64,000 nt of DNA from JAVJSD01 sp040219575 (GTDB taxonomy: Bacteria; Planctomycetota; Planctomycetia; Pirellulales; Pirellulaceae): NCBI GenBank assembly GCA_040219575.1, contig JAVJSD010000008.1, positions 1 through 64,000 on the forward strand. The letters are read 5' to 3'. Positions 35,517-45,755 of this stretch are shown in pieces; within the stretch, counting starts at the first letter, position 1; every line of letters begins with the position of its first letter. The notes below the pieces were generated by a model that saw nothing but the letters and a program-made list of their open reading frames with translations, did no database searches and had not been told where the DNA came from. A program made the translations under genes and the position numbers.

Positions 35517-35658
35517 TAGCTGAACTCATGAGCGTTCAGCAGTTCGTGACGACGTCGGAGCTTCCAGAAGTCTCACGACTTCTGCTACCCCATTGCAGCA
35601 GATCTTGCGAGAGTTCCGCTTGTTCAATGCCGTTGGAAGTCTCACGACTTCCGCTACG
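35517..35658 (-). repeat. Palindromic repeats (one full, one half copy)
   Basis: A full copy (35517-35588) lies in reverse orientation to the 11238 pair, with arms GAACTCATGAGCGTTC and AGAAGTC-TCAC-GACTTCT and outer GTAG/CTAC. A second, truncated copy (about 35609-35658) ends GGAAGTCTCACGACTTCCGC. Together they occupy most of the gap before the DUF1080 gene. Confidence 0.8.
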
Positions 35659-35733
35659 AAGCGAACGCCACAAGCAGCGGCTCGCCGCCTTTCGAATTCG
35701 AACGACGCTCACCCACCCGCCTCGGAGCCAACC

Positions 35734-36363
35734 ATGAATCATCCCTCTCTATTGTTGCTGACCGCCTTGCTTGTCGCCGTGGTTTCCCTTGCAACCCACG
35801 CCGCCGACAAGGAAAGTGAGGAAGGCTTTGTGTCGCTCACCGACGGCAAGTCGTTCGACGGTTGGAAGAGGGTCGAGAACAAGGACAGCTGGACGCTGGA
35901 GGACGGGGCCTTCAAAGCCAACGGCCCGCGCAGCCACCTGTTCTATGTCGGCGATGACAAGCCCTTCAAAAACTTCGAACTGAAGGTCGACGTCATGACC
36001 CGCGCCAACAGCAACGGCGGCATCTACTTCCACACCAAGTTTCAACCGGAAGGCTGGCCCAGCGCCGGGTACGAATCGCAGGTGAACAACACGCACCGCG
36101 ACCCGCAGAAGACGGGCGGCCTGTACAACACGGCCAAGGTGCTCGAGGCGCCCGCCAAGGACGACGAGTGGTTCACGCAGCACATTATCGTCGAAGGCAA
36201 GCATGTGGTCGTGAAGATCGACGGTAAGACGGTGGTTGACTTCACCGAGCCCGATGATCGTGAAGGCCCCGTCAAACTCAGCGAAGGCACCTTCGCCCTG
36301 CAGGCGCACGATCCCGGCAGCACGGTCTACTTCAAGAATATCCGCGCCAAACGTCTGCCGTAG
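35734..36363 (+). CDS. Secreted DUF1080 (3-keto-disaccharide hydrolase-like) protein
   Basis: The signal peptide is MNHPSLLLLTALLVAVVSLATHA. A single concanavalin-like DUF1080 domain follows: FVSLTDGKSFDGWKR, FKNFELKVDVMTRANSNGGIYF, YESQVNNTHRDPQKTGGLYN, and ending HDPGSTVYFKNIRAKRL. The domain is found in carbohydrate-active proteins, and some members hydrolyse 3-keto-glycosides. It is very abundant in planctomycetes. At 209 residues it is a single-domain form. The ATG at 35734 has CGGAGCC upstream; the frame extends into repeat DNA before it. Confidence 0.88.
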   Translation: MNHPSLLLLTALLVAVVSLATHAADKESEEGFVSLTDGKSFDGWKRVENKDSWTLEDGAFKANGPRSHLFYVGDDKPFKNFELKVDVMTRANSNGGIYFHTKFQPEGWPSAGYESQVNNTHRDPQKTGGLYNTAKVLEAPAKDDEWFTQHIIVEGKHVVVKIDGKTVVDFTEPDDREGPVKLSEGTFALQAHDPGSTVYFKNIRAKRLP

Positions 36364-36438
36364 GCGACGGACTCGTCGCGAGTCCGGGCGGTCGCCCGAT
36401 CCGCATCACCACGCACGCGCAACGAGGAGGATCTGACG

Positions 36439-37497
36439 ATGTCGCGAAACGCGTTCCAAAGTCTTCTGCTGCTGTCGCTCATCACCTGCCTGCCGCTCAC
36501 CGGCGTCGGCGCCGACGAACCGAAAGAGGGCGAGTCAGCGCCACAGCCGCCCACGATCGGCACGCTGCAGCGGTGGGTCACTTCGCTCGCCTTCCTGCCC
36601 GACGGCCGACTCGCGACGGTCGGCGGCGAGAGTCTGCAGTTTCGGCCTGGCGATGTGAACCTGTGGAACGTCAAGTCCGGCAAACTGCTCGAGGCGCTCA
36701 ACAAGGAAGAGGCCCACGGCACGAACATCTGGTCGGTGTCGGCCACGCCCGATGGTCAAACGCTCGTGACCACCGGCTACGACGGCAAGGTGGTTGTGTG
36801 GGACGTCGCCAAACGCCAACCACGCGCCACGCTCGACAAGCATACGGGATGGGTGCGGGCTTCGGCCGTCTCCGCGGACGGCAAGTTGCTGGCGACCGGC
36901 GGCGAAGACGGGACGGTGGTGGTCTGGAATCTTGGCGACGAGGTGAAAGAGGCCAAGACGCTGAAGGCGCACGACACCTCGGTCTACAGCCTGGCCTTTT
37001 CGCCCAACGGTAAGACGCTGGCCACCGCCTCGACCGACAAGACGGTCAAGCTGTTCGATTGGAACAGCGACGCGGAGCCCAAAACACTCGAGGGCCATGA
37101 CGACGCGGTGTGGTGCGTTCGCTTTTCGCCGAAAGGCGAGCGTCTGGCCACCTGCGGCGCCGACCGCAAGATCAAGCTGTGGAGCGCCGACGGCCAGGAG
37201 CAGGCAACGCTCGAGGGGCACAAGGACTGGATCAGCGCCGTCGCCTTCTCGCCCGACGGCAAGATGCTGGCCAGCGCCTCGCACGATCGAACGGTTCGGC
37301 TGTGGGACATCGAGAAGAAAGCCGAGACGGCGGTGCTCGAGCAACCGCGGATCAGCGTGTGGTGCGTCGCCTATTCACCCGACGGCGCCCATCTCGCCGC
37401 CGGTACGCACAAGCACCTGCTGTTGTGGACGACCGCCGATAATATGCTCGTATTCGAACCGGCGGTCGCCGAAAAGGGCGGCGCTGTGAAGGAGTAG
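36439..37497 (+). CDS. Secreted WD40 repeat protein
   Basis: The 352-residue protein has a signal peptide (LLLLSLITCLPLTGVGA) and a WD40 propeller of about seven blades. Recurrent units are HDTSVYSLAFSPNGKTLATA, HDDAVWCVRFSPKGERLATC, HKDWISAVAFSPDGKMLASA and the final ISVWCVAYSPDGAHLAAG. AACGAGGAGG lies before the ATG, one of the strongest ribosome binding sites in the window. The gene follows the DUF1080 gene by 75 bases on the same strand. The propeller probably binds protein partners in the periplasm; no enzyme domain is present. Confidence 0.88.
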   Translation: MSRNAFQSLLLLSLITCLPLTGVGADEPKEGESAPQPPTIGTLQRWVTSLAFLPDGRLATVGGESLQFRPGDVNLWNVKSGKLLEALNKEEAHGTNIWSVSATPDGQTLVTTGYDGKVVVWDVAKRQPRATLDKHTGWVRASAVSADGKLLATGGEDGTVVVWNLGDEVKEAKTLKAHDTSVYSLAFSPNGKTLATASTDKTVKLFDWNSDAEPKTLEGHDDAVWCVRFSPKGERLATCGADRKIKLWSADGQEQATLEGHKDWISAVAFSPDGKMLASASHDRTVRLWDIEKKAETAVLEQPRISVWCVAYSPDGAHLAAGTHKHLLLWTTADNMLVFEPAVAEKGGAVKE

Positions 37498-37561
37498 CGG
37501 TCGCCGGTCCTTTTCGCGACCAATCTTTGCAACCCTCCCTCTCCAAGGGGCGCATTGAATC

Positions 37562-38287
37562 GTGGGAACAGGGTCTCAGTATTCGGATTCGGAATCGCCC
37601 GAGGCCGAGCGACTTTACGTTCCCTCGACGGGCAGCTATTCGGACGACATGGAGGAAGGTCCCTCAAAAATCATGGCGTTCGCCAGACTGATGGGCACGC
37701 GTTGGTGCGGCGAGGTGGACCGGGTGCCCGGCGTTCTTTACGTGGCGACGATCTTTTTTCACGTCCTCGGCGTGCCTTTGTTTCCCCTGCAATCGTGGAT
37801 CATATTGCTTGACCTGCGAGGTTCCAAAACCGCCGCGAGCGTCGCGATAGGTTGGGACGCGAAGTCGATTCTGATTGCGATCGTGCGCGCCGTGCTCGTC
37901 GTCGCCACCGTCAGCTTGGGCGTCATAGGGGCTGGAGGGATGGTGGGATTCGCCATGGGCGTCAACGGTTGGCTGCTGCCCACGATCCTGTGCGGCTTCT
38001 TCGCTCCGTTTCTGGCGACGCTATTATTCACCTACCGGTTGGGCGAGGCCACGATTCCGCGTGCCGAAGAATTGGCGATTCGAGCCGGATTCAGCGAGAT
38101 GGAAGCGCATGCCATCGCCGACGACGTTCGCCAAGGGGCACTTGACGAACACGGGCGGGGCGCCCTTGACGCATCCTTTCAGGAAGTGCTCTGCCCAAAG
38201 TGCGGTAGGATCGTGGCCAAGACGACGCGCGTCTGCCCTCGCTGCGAACGCCGACTTGACGGACCGGACTCGTTTGTCGGCAATTGA
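37562..38287 (+). CDS. Membrane protein with C-terminal zinc ribbon
   Basis: The 241-residue protein starts at GTG 37562. About three to four hydrophobic helices lie between residues 60 and 160 (VATIFFHVLGVPLFPLQSWIILL; ILIAIVRAVLVVATVSLGVIGAGG; ILCGFFAPFLATLLFTY). The C-terminus ends with CPKCGRIVAKTTRVCPRCERRL, a two-CxxC zinc ribbon facing the cytoplasm. No named family is recognised. Zinc-ribbon membrane proteins of this size are common and uncharacterised in planctomycetes. Confidence 0.72.
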   Translation: MGTGSQYSDSESPEAERLYVPSTGSYSDDMEEGPSKIMAFARLMGTRWCGEVDRVPGVLYVATIFFHVLGVPLFPLQSWIILLDLRGSKTAASVAIGWDAKSILIAIVRAVLVVATVSLGVIGAGGMVGFAMGVNGWLLPTILCGFFAPFLATLLFTYRLGEATIPRAEELAIRAGFSEMEAHAIADDVRQGALDEHGRGALDASFQEVLCPKCGRIVAKTTRVCPRCERRLDGPDSFVGN

Positions 38288-38350
38288 CGGAAAGCTGGGA
38301 GCGACTACGTGCGCATGTTCCTGCAATCGCTGGAAATGCACCCGCAACGA

Positions 38351-38384
38351 TCCGCCGACGCCTGCTGCGGCTTGCCGTTAAACG
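38351..38384 (+). repeat. Solo terminus of the 36-bp inverted-repeat element
   Basis: This stretch ends CGGCTTGCCGTTAAACG and matches the ends of the element at 52775-52943 with one mismatch and a three-base insertion. It lies in the 109-base convergent gap between the zinc-ribbon membrane protein and the pseudo-kinase gene. No partner end is seen close by. Confidence 0.7.
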
Positions 38385-38396
38385 CTGCTCGACAAA

Positions 38397-40790
38397 TCAG
38401 CCATCGCCGGCTTGTTGACCGCCGCGCGCCGGTTCGTCGACGAGCACGCAACCGCGCAACCGGGCGCCGGCGGCGCGTAGTCGCTCGACGGCGTCACGCG
38501 CCGCTTCCGCGTCGGTGCTTCCCGCGGCGACCTGCACGTAGGTCGCGTCGCACGCCGGCGCCAGTCGCTCGGTGAGCGGCTCCTCGGCGCCTCCGGCGTC
38601 GAACACGATGTAGCGGTACTGCTGCTTCCATTGGCCGATCAAGGGCGCCAGCATGCCGCTGATCGACTTGTAGCTGGTGACCATGCCTTCGCCAGCCGGC
38701 AGAAAGTCGACCTGGGCCTGGGCGGTGTTGCAGATGAAGTCGTGCCAGTTCTTGCGGCGCCCCAGCACCTCGGCAAGTCCCGGATTGGAGGACGCTTTCA
38801 ATCGCTCACTGAGCGTCTTCTCGGACAACCCGGCGTCCACTACCAGCACTCGAAACTCCTCTTCGTCTTCTTGCCCGTCGACGAGGCTCGCCGCCAGGGC
38901 GAACGCCGTTTCGCCGAGTTGCCGCGACGCCTCGGGAGCGGTCAGCATCAGCGCCGCGGCGACGTCGCCGGGGTACTGCGTGCGGCACGTCTCCGCCATC
39001 CGCTGATGGGCCTTGCCCAGCAGCGCGTCGTCGAGCCGTTGGCGCACTTCTTCTTCAAGCGAGGTCGCTGGCGCCGGTGGACGCGTTGGACTCTGAAAAC
39101 GGTTTTTAAGAAGTCCGTCGGGCGTTGATTTCGTCGACGATGAAGGCGGTGTCTCGGAAGCATCGTCCCCGACGGAGTGGTCAACGGCTTCCGACTCCAA
39201 ATCTTGGGAATCACCCTCCACCGTTTTATCGACGACGGGTTCGGCTGGTTGCTCGGTTGCGGCGATCTCGTCCGTAGGGGGCGGTTCATTCTCCGGTCGT
39301 TCGTCGGCGTCCGCGTCGGCATGTTTGATCTCGCCAACGGAAACGTCGGGCCGATCGGTCGAAGGCTGGTCGTCCAGGGCCTCTTCTGGCGTTTCGTCAA
39401 CGAGCTGAAACTGCTCCGGTTCCAGTTCTGCTGTTTCTTCCTCCTCTGCCGACGGCTCCGGAAGGCCGATGGCCGGCGTCTCGAGGCGGTTCTCAAGTTC
39501 AGGATCGAGTTGCTCAGCCGCGTCCTCGACGGACGACTCGCTGACCGGCGATTGGTTGTCGAGCGGTTCGTCTGAGCCCGTAGACTTGTCGGACTCCACC
39601 GAGTCAAGTGGGAAGCTTGACGCAACCGACTCGTCGGCGGCGGAGGTCGAAGCGCCGTCCTGCTGCGTTGTTTCGAGGCGTTGATCCGGCTCTTCGGCGG
39701 CTTCATGGTTGAAGAACCCGCCCGGGCCTAGCACCAGTGTGTGGCCCGGGCCGGCGACTTCTCCGCTCTCCGGCGGTCGTTTGCTCCAGGGATTGCGCAA
39801 CGTGGGAGCGTCGTCGTCGGAAGCGTCGTCGAGGTTCGCTTGGCGCGGTTGCTCCGCGGATTCGCCGACGCCTCGCTGCGTAGTCTCCTCCGCCTGCGCG
39901 GGAGGCTGCTGGCCGTCGACCTTCGAGGTCTCCAGCAGATCATTCACAAACCGCGCCACATCGGCCAGTTGGTCGGCATCGATGTTGCTTGTCGAATGGT
40001 AAGAGGGCAATTCTACTTCGGCGGCGGAAACCTCCCTCTTGGCCGCTTCGCCGCGTTGCTCGACGGATTCCGCCCGCGAATCGGCCGACGCGTCATGCTG
40101 TTGCTCGGGCGACTCCAGGACGACCGGCGATGCCGCCTCCTCAGGCAGGCTCTCGGAATCGGCAGCATTCGTCGGATCGCTTTCCGAGTCGACAAACTCA
40201 GAGGCGTCGCGTACTGGGTCGTCAACTTCAGCGTCGTCAACTCCAGCGTCGTCAACTTCAGTCACGGCCGGTTCCGGCGCCGGCATTGTTCGTTCGGCGA
40301 TCTTCTCTTGGTCGGTTGGCGACTGGGGAGCCGGGGATTCCAAGCGAGGATCGAGCCCGTTCACCTCGTCCCCGTTCACCTCGTCCGCCTCCGACCGACG
40401 CACGGGCAACACCAACGTGGCGGAAGCCGAGGGAGGAGTTCGACGCGTCGGCTCGACGAGCGCCGGTGATTCCTCGTTGGAGTTGAGGTCGGCGACGATC
40501 GTTTTGGTGACGTCCTCCACAACCTGCTGGCTGCGAGCGACGACGTCTTGAGTCGCCTCGACCGGTTCGACGTCGGAATCGGCGGATGCCGCTACGGGTT
40601 CTTCCGTGGCGGCGTTCTCAACGGCGCACGCCTCGCGTACTTCGCTCGCTGCGCCCTCGACGCTGGTCGCCGCATCGGCGCCGTCGCGCGGCGGCGCCGC
40701 GTTTGGCGTCGTGTTTGGCGCCGCGTCGGCCGAGGACTCGTCGCGGCGTCGCGCTTCGAGTTGCTTTAACGCTTTCAGCATGCGGCTCAT
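38397..40790 (-). CDS. Tyrosine-autokinase-like protein with long acidic region and lost P-loop
   Basis: The 797-residue protein starts MSRMLKALKQLEARRR, the usual opening of EPS-cluster tyrosine autokinase homologues. Residues 20-570 are acidic and low-complexity (VDDAGVDDAEVDD and similar tandem units), unusual for the family. The C-terminal 200 residues resemble the BY-kinase ATPase fold: FRVLVVDAG corresponds to Walker A' and YIVFDAGGAEE to Walker B. Where Walker A should be (GEGKT type), the sequence reads TAPEASRQLGETAFALAAS, with no GKT. Kinase activity is therefore unlikely. Third gene of the Wzz/ATPase operon. Confidence 0.72.
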   Translation of the reverse strand: MSRMLKALKQLEARRRDESSADAAPNTTPNAAPPRDGADAATSVEGAASEVREACAVENAATEEPVAASADSDVEPVEATQDVVARSQQVVEDVTKTIVADLNSNEESPALVEPTRRTPPSASATLVLPVRRSEADEVNGDEVNGLDPRLESPAPQSPTDQEKIAERTMPAPEPAVTEVDDAGVDDAEVDDPVRDASEFVDSESDPTNAADSESLPEEAASPVVLESPEQQHDASADSRAESVEQRGEAAKREVSAAEVELPSYHSTSNIDADQLADVARFVNDLLETSKVDGQQPPAQAEETTQRGVGESAEQPRQANLDDASDDDAPTLRNPWSKRPPESGEVAGPGHTLVLGPGGFFNHEAAEEPDQRLETTQQDGASTSAADESVASSFPLDSVESDKSTGSDEPLDNQSPVSESSVEDAAEQLDPELENRLETPAIGLPEPSAEEEETAELEPEQFQLVDETPEEALDDQPSTDRPDVSVGEIKHADADADERPENEPPPTDEIAATEQPAEPVVDKTVEGDSQDLESEAVDHSVGDDASETPPSSSTKSTPDGLLKNRFQSPTRPPAPATSLEEEVRQRLDDALLGKAHQRMAETCRTQYPGDVAAALMLTAPEASRQLGETAFALAASLVDGQEDEEEFRVLVVDAGLSEKTLSERLKASSNPGLAEVLGRRKNWHDFICNTAQAQVDFLPAGEGMVTSYKSISGMLAPLIGQWKQQYRYIVFDAGGAEEPLTERLAPACDATYVQVAAGSTDAEAARDAVERLRAAGARLRGCVLVDEPARGGQQAGDG

Positions 40791-40797
40791 ACGTGGT

Positions 40798-42345
40798 TCA
40801 TCCTTGGCGCAGCTTGGCGAACAGTTGCCGATATTCCTGGCGGCGAGCGCGGCCCGAGCCAGTCGCCGCCGCGGCGGGCGGCAACGGGTGGCCGTCCTCG
40901 ACAACGATCAGATCGCTGTCGTCGGATGCAACCGCGGGCAGATCCTCCTGTTGAACCGGCATCACCCGGTCGTCGGCGGGATCGAAATCCGAACGCTCGG
41001 CGGCCGCTTGACCGCCACGGCGGGCGTGACCAGTCGCACCACGAGCCCGAGTATCCTCGGCGATCGACAGTCCCGGCGGCGGATCGTTGATCGAGGCGGC
41101 CGCCATCGCGGCCGCCAGTTCACGCCCCTCGACGCTGGAGACCCGCGGCCGTCTGCCCTGCCGTCCGTGATCCAACGACGAGAAGCGGTCGATCACGACT
41201 TCCTCTTCGTCAAATGGTTGCGCAAACGGATCGTGAGGGCCATGGAATACGAGTTCCACCTCCGGTCCGATGCTGCCGGCGGGTTGAAAGTCTTCGTCGT
41301 TTTGCACCGCCTCGACCTGTTGTTCGATCTGCTCGATCTGCTCGATCGGGTCCATGGGGTGTTCGCCGGCGGCCATCGATTCTTCCGCGAGAGGGGCCAG
41401 CTCTTCAAACCCCGGCAGCGATGTACTTTCGCTGGGCTCGGCGTCGAGTTCGTCGAGTTGACCAAACTCGACGACGCTGGCGCCGCCCGTCGCTTCCGCG
41501 CCGCTCTCGGCCGAAGCGTTCGGCTGCCAGGGCGTCGGCAGCTGTTGCAGGTCGGCCCAGGCCTCCTCGATGCCGGCGGAGTCGAGCGACGTGCAGCCTC
41601 CCACCGAGGCCAACATCAACGCGTGGTCGCAAACCTGGTTGATCAACCGCGGAATACCATCGGTCGCCTGAAACACGGCCCGCAACGCATCTTCCGCGAA
41701 GACCGATTCCGGCGCTCCACCCACCGCGCGGACCTGGGCCCGAACGTACTCGGCCGTTTCCTCGCGATTGAGCGGTTCGAGATAGCAACGGGCGGCGAGC
41801 CGCTGGTTGAACGACTCGAGTTTGGGGCTGGCGAATCGTTCTTCGATGAGCGAGTTGCCGGCGAGCACCAACTGCACGCGCGGCGCCCCGTCACGAACCA
41901 GGTTGGTGATCATGCGGATTTCGTCGAGCAGTCGCAACGGCAAGACGTGCGCCTCATCGACCAACAGCAGCATGCCGTGCGGGCATTTGTCGCTTGGTTC
42001 GAGGTGGTCGATCAAGGCCAGACGCAGCTCGCCTTCCTCCATGTTGCGGTACGGCAAGCCGAGTTCGAAAAGAATGCTTTGCAGCAGCGCCCGCCGCGTG
42101 CAAAGCCGGGCACAGGCCAACATGGCGACGCGAAATCGGTCGTGGAAGTGCTCGGCCAGCATGCGGCACAGCAGCGTTTTGCCGGTGCCCGCCGATCCGA
42201 CGAGCAGCCCGGGGCCTGCGGCGCGCTCGACGGTGCGAACAAGCGTTTGCCGCGCTTGTTCGATCGCCGCGGCGGGAAAGTACCTCTCGGTTCGCGGCGT
42301 GGCGGCGAAGGGACGCTCGTCGAAGTCAAAAAACGACTCGTACAT
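40798..42345 (-). CDS. ExeA-like AAA ATPase of exopolysaccharide type
   Basis: The 515-residue protein has an N-terminal ATPase like ExeA and the XrtA/EPS-associated ATPases: MYESFFDFDERPFAATP, Walker A VGSAGTGKT (about 49-57), Walker B MLLLVDEAH (125-133), and QLVLAGNSLIEERF. The ATPase ends near residue 270. The rest is acidic and loosely conserved (EQIEQIEQQVEAVQND). It lies 31 bases after the Wzz-like gene and 7 bases before the pseudo-kinase, so the three form one operon. It probably energises or regulates polysaccharide export. Confidence 0.85.
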   Translation of the reverse strand: MYESFFDFDERPFAATPRTERYFPAAAIEQARQTLVRTVERAAGPGLLVGSAGTGKTLLCRMLAEHFHDRFRVAMLACARLCTRRALLQSILFELGLPYRNMEEGELRLALIDHLEPSDKCPHGMLLLVDEAHVLPLRLLDEIRMITNLVRDGAPRVQLVLAGNSLIEERFASPKLESFNQRLAARCYLEPLNREETAEYVRAQVRAVGGAPESVFAEDALRAVFQATDGIPRLINQVCDHALMLASVGGCTSLDSAGIEEAWADLQQLPTPWQPNASAESGAEATGGASVVEFGQLDELDAEPSESTSLPGFEELAPLAEESMAAGEHPMDPIEQIEQIEQQVEAVQNDEDFQPAGSIGPEVELVFHGPHDPFAQPFDEEEVVIDRFSSLDHGRQGRRPRVSSVEGRELAAAMAAASINDPPPGLSIAEDTRARGATGHARRGGQAAAERSDFDPADDRVMPVQQEDLPAVASDDSDLIVVEDGHPLPPAAAATGSGRARRQEYRQLFAKLRQG

Positions 42346-42376
42346 GATCGCGGATTCCTCCAGGAGGGAGCCTGGC

Positions 42377-44119
42377 TCAAATGAGGTTGGTCAGACGGTG
42401 CATGATCTGCGACACGGCCGCCAAGGGGTTCTGCATCGCCTCGCTCATGAAAGGGCTGTCGAGCATCGCCGCCAGCAGGAAGGCGAGCGCGAAAACGGCC
42501 AGCAGAAGTTCGCTCGCGCGAACGACGTGCCGCGCCAACTGAACGCGACGCCCCACCGGCGCTTGGCGAACTGGTGAACGGCGCGTGCGAAGATCACCAA
42601 TGATCGGCAGTCCCATCGCTTCGCTCGCCTGATCGGGCGTTGTGAGCACGTTGGTGGTCGGCGTCGCCCCGCGAAGGGAGATTCCGACGGCGGTCGCCAT
42701 CGCAAGTGCTATCACGCCGACCAGCGCCAAGCCCAAGGTCGAAGGCGCGCCTCCCTGGGCAGCCAAGATGCTGGGCGGAGCCAGGAGATTCATCTCCGAA
42801 GGGGGAGGCGTCTGCGGCGTTGTTTGCAGGTTGATTCGGGCCAGCGCCGACTCCGCCTCGTCGAGTTCGCGTCGGGCCTGGTCGTACTCTCCGCGGAGCG
42901 TCTGGTACTGGGCCACGACCTTGGTCCGCGTGGCGGGATCGAGCTGAAACGCCGCCGCCGGCGGAGTTGCGGAGGGATTGCTCGCCCCGGCGTTTGGCGG
43001 TGTTGTTGGCACACGCGGTGTTATTGGTACACGCGGTGTGTTGACGCCGGGATCGTTGCTCCCTCCACCTTGGCCCGGAAGCGTGACGCTGGGCGTCGGC
43101 GTTGACTCGGGATTCGGGTTCGGGTTCGGATGGGAATTCGGCGCGTTGGACGCGGGCGCGGCGGAGCCGTCCAGATACTGAGGCGTGTTGTACTGCCGAC
43201 GCCGGATCTCCGACATTTCGACTTCGATCTGTTGCACTTGCGGATGAAGCGGCGTCAGCGTCCGCAGCAGGCGGTCGCGTTCGACGGATTTTTCGTCCAG
43301 TTCCTGCTGCAGTTCCCGCCAGGCGGGGTTGACGGTCCTGGTCGAAGAATCGCCGAATGCGGCAAGAATGAACAGCGCTTCGCGCTGGCTGGCGCCGGAA
43401 TGATTCCAACGCGCCACGCCGCCTCGCCCCGCGGGCGAGATTCCGCGCGGGTTTTTCTTACTCGAAACGCCGTCCGGTTTGGTGTCTTTCGACGGCGCCT
43501 TGTCTTCGACGGTCTGGAATTGCTTCTGCAAGAACGCGTCGAGTTTCTCCCGCGCTGCTTGCTCGACATCGCGAAGTTCCTGCACTCGCTGTTGTACGGT
43601 TGCGTTGACAGCGAAGTTCGAACTGCCTTTGACGGCGTGGTCGTCGCGGGTGTGCTCGGTGAGCAGTCGGGCGATTTCGAGTCCCCGCTCTTTGTTGGTT
43701 TCGACGACAAGCAGCTTGACGCCCTCGCCGCCGTCGACGGCCTTCAGCGCGACATTCGCCTTCAAGCGTTCAATTTCGGAATAGGGAGGCCAGTTGGACG
43801 CGGTCTCCGCGGCAGCGCTGGTCGGAGGGCCGACTTCCACCAGAATGCGACGCAGGTTGTCGTCAGCGACGATCGACTCGCGGAGTTGGGCGAGCAACTC
43901 GGCCTCGGTGCGTTCGGCCGAGTCGGCCAGCGAGACGGTCGCCTGGACGACGTATTGCTTGGGTGTGGCGGGCGCCAGCATCACCCCGGCCACGAAAACG
44001 CAAATCAACGTCACCACAAAGGCATACAGCGAACCGGGGCCGCGCCGCGCCCGCTTCGGACGAGTAGCGAGATTCGCCGCTGCGTCTCCGTGGGTCATTC
44101 CTGCTTCCGTGGGGCTCAT
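42377..44119 (-). CDS. Wzz/GumC-like chain-length determinant protein
   Basis: This 580-residue inner-membrane protein is of the polysaccharide co-polymerase type. The first membrane helix is at about 28-50 (LYAFVVTLICVFVAGVMLAP) and starts a periplasmic domain opening QYVVQATVSL. Coiled-coil segments follow (VQQRVQELRDVEQAAREKLDAFL). A Pro-rich insert (NPNPNPESTPTPSV) interrupts it. Two late hydrophobic helices follow (LALVGVIALAMATAVGISL and LLLAVFALAFLLAAML). The ATG at 44119 has GGAAGAGG upstream; an earlier ATG at 44182 is possible. No glycosyltransferase or polymerase gene lies beside it. Confidence 0.8.
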   Translation of the reverse strand: MSPTEAGMTHGDAAANLATRPKRARRGPGSLYAFVVTLICVFVAGVMLAPATPKQYVVQATVSLADSAERTEAELLAQLRESIVADDNLRRILVEVGPPTSAAAETASNWPPYSEIERLKANVALKAVDGGEGVKLLVVETNKERGLEIARLLTEHTRDDHAVKGSSNFAVNATVQQRVQELRDVEQAAREKLDAFLQKQFQTVEDKAPSKDTKPDGVSSKKNPRGISPAGRGGVARWNHSGASQREALFILAAFGDSSTRTVNPAWRELQQELDEKSVERDRLLRTLTPLHPQVQQIEVEMSEIRRRQYNTPQYLDGSAAPASNAPNSHPNPNPNPESTPTPSVTLPGQGGGSNDPGVNTPRVPITPRVPTTPPNAGASNPSATPPAAAFQLDPATRTKVVAQYQTLRGEYDQARRELDEAESALARINLQTTPQTPPPSEMNLLAPPSILAAQGGAPSTLGLALVGVIALAMATAVGISLRGATPTTNVLTTPDQASEAMGLPIIGDLRTRRSPVRQAPVGRRVQLARHVVRASELLLAVFALAFLLAAMLDSPFMSEAMQNPLAAVSQIMHRLTNLI

Positions 44120-44510
44120 GTCGCTAACCTCTTCCACGACGGAACTTGCGCCCGCCGCGCGTAAAGTCTCACAACACGACATCGTCCTCCGCGACCGCAA
44201 GGCTTTAGTTAGTTTGTAGCGGTTGTAACGAAAAATCCGGCGCCAGGGCGTGTCGCCGAGGGCGCCGAACGTGGTCGGTCGAGACCCGCATCGCAAGACG
44301 GCACCTACGTCGATTTCGAGGTGGTCTCGGCAAGGCCTGCGAAGACGAGCGGGCGTGAGACAGGCGGCGATCGGGGGATTTGAGACCTTCCGCACGCCGC
44401 CTTGTCGCGGACTTCAATCCTGGTACCTTAGACCGCATTCCGCCGGCGCCCGAACCCACCTTCGCCGGTCGCCCGATCCCACGAGATCCCCCTAGATTCG
44501 CCGACCAACC
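44120..44510. other. Divergent intergenic region between EPS operon and sucCD
   Basis: This is a 391-base gap with genes facing away on both sides, so both promoters belong here. A GGCGCC-containing inverted repeat lies near 44240-44267. I see no small gene. The sucC start has no clear ribosome binding site (CGACCAACC precedes the ATG). Confidence 0.35.
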
Positions 44511-45695
<1,185 letters not shown>

Positions 45696-45755
45696 TTCGT
45701 TCCGCAAGTAACCCGCCCGACTGAAAACCATCTCCCCGCAAGCGTCCGCACACCC

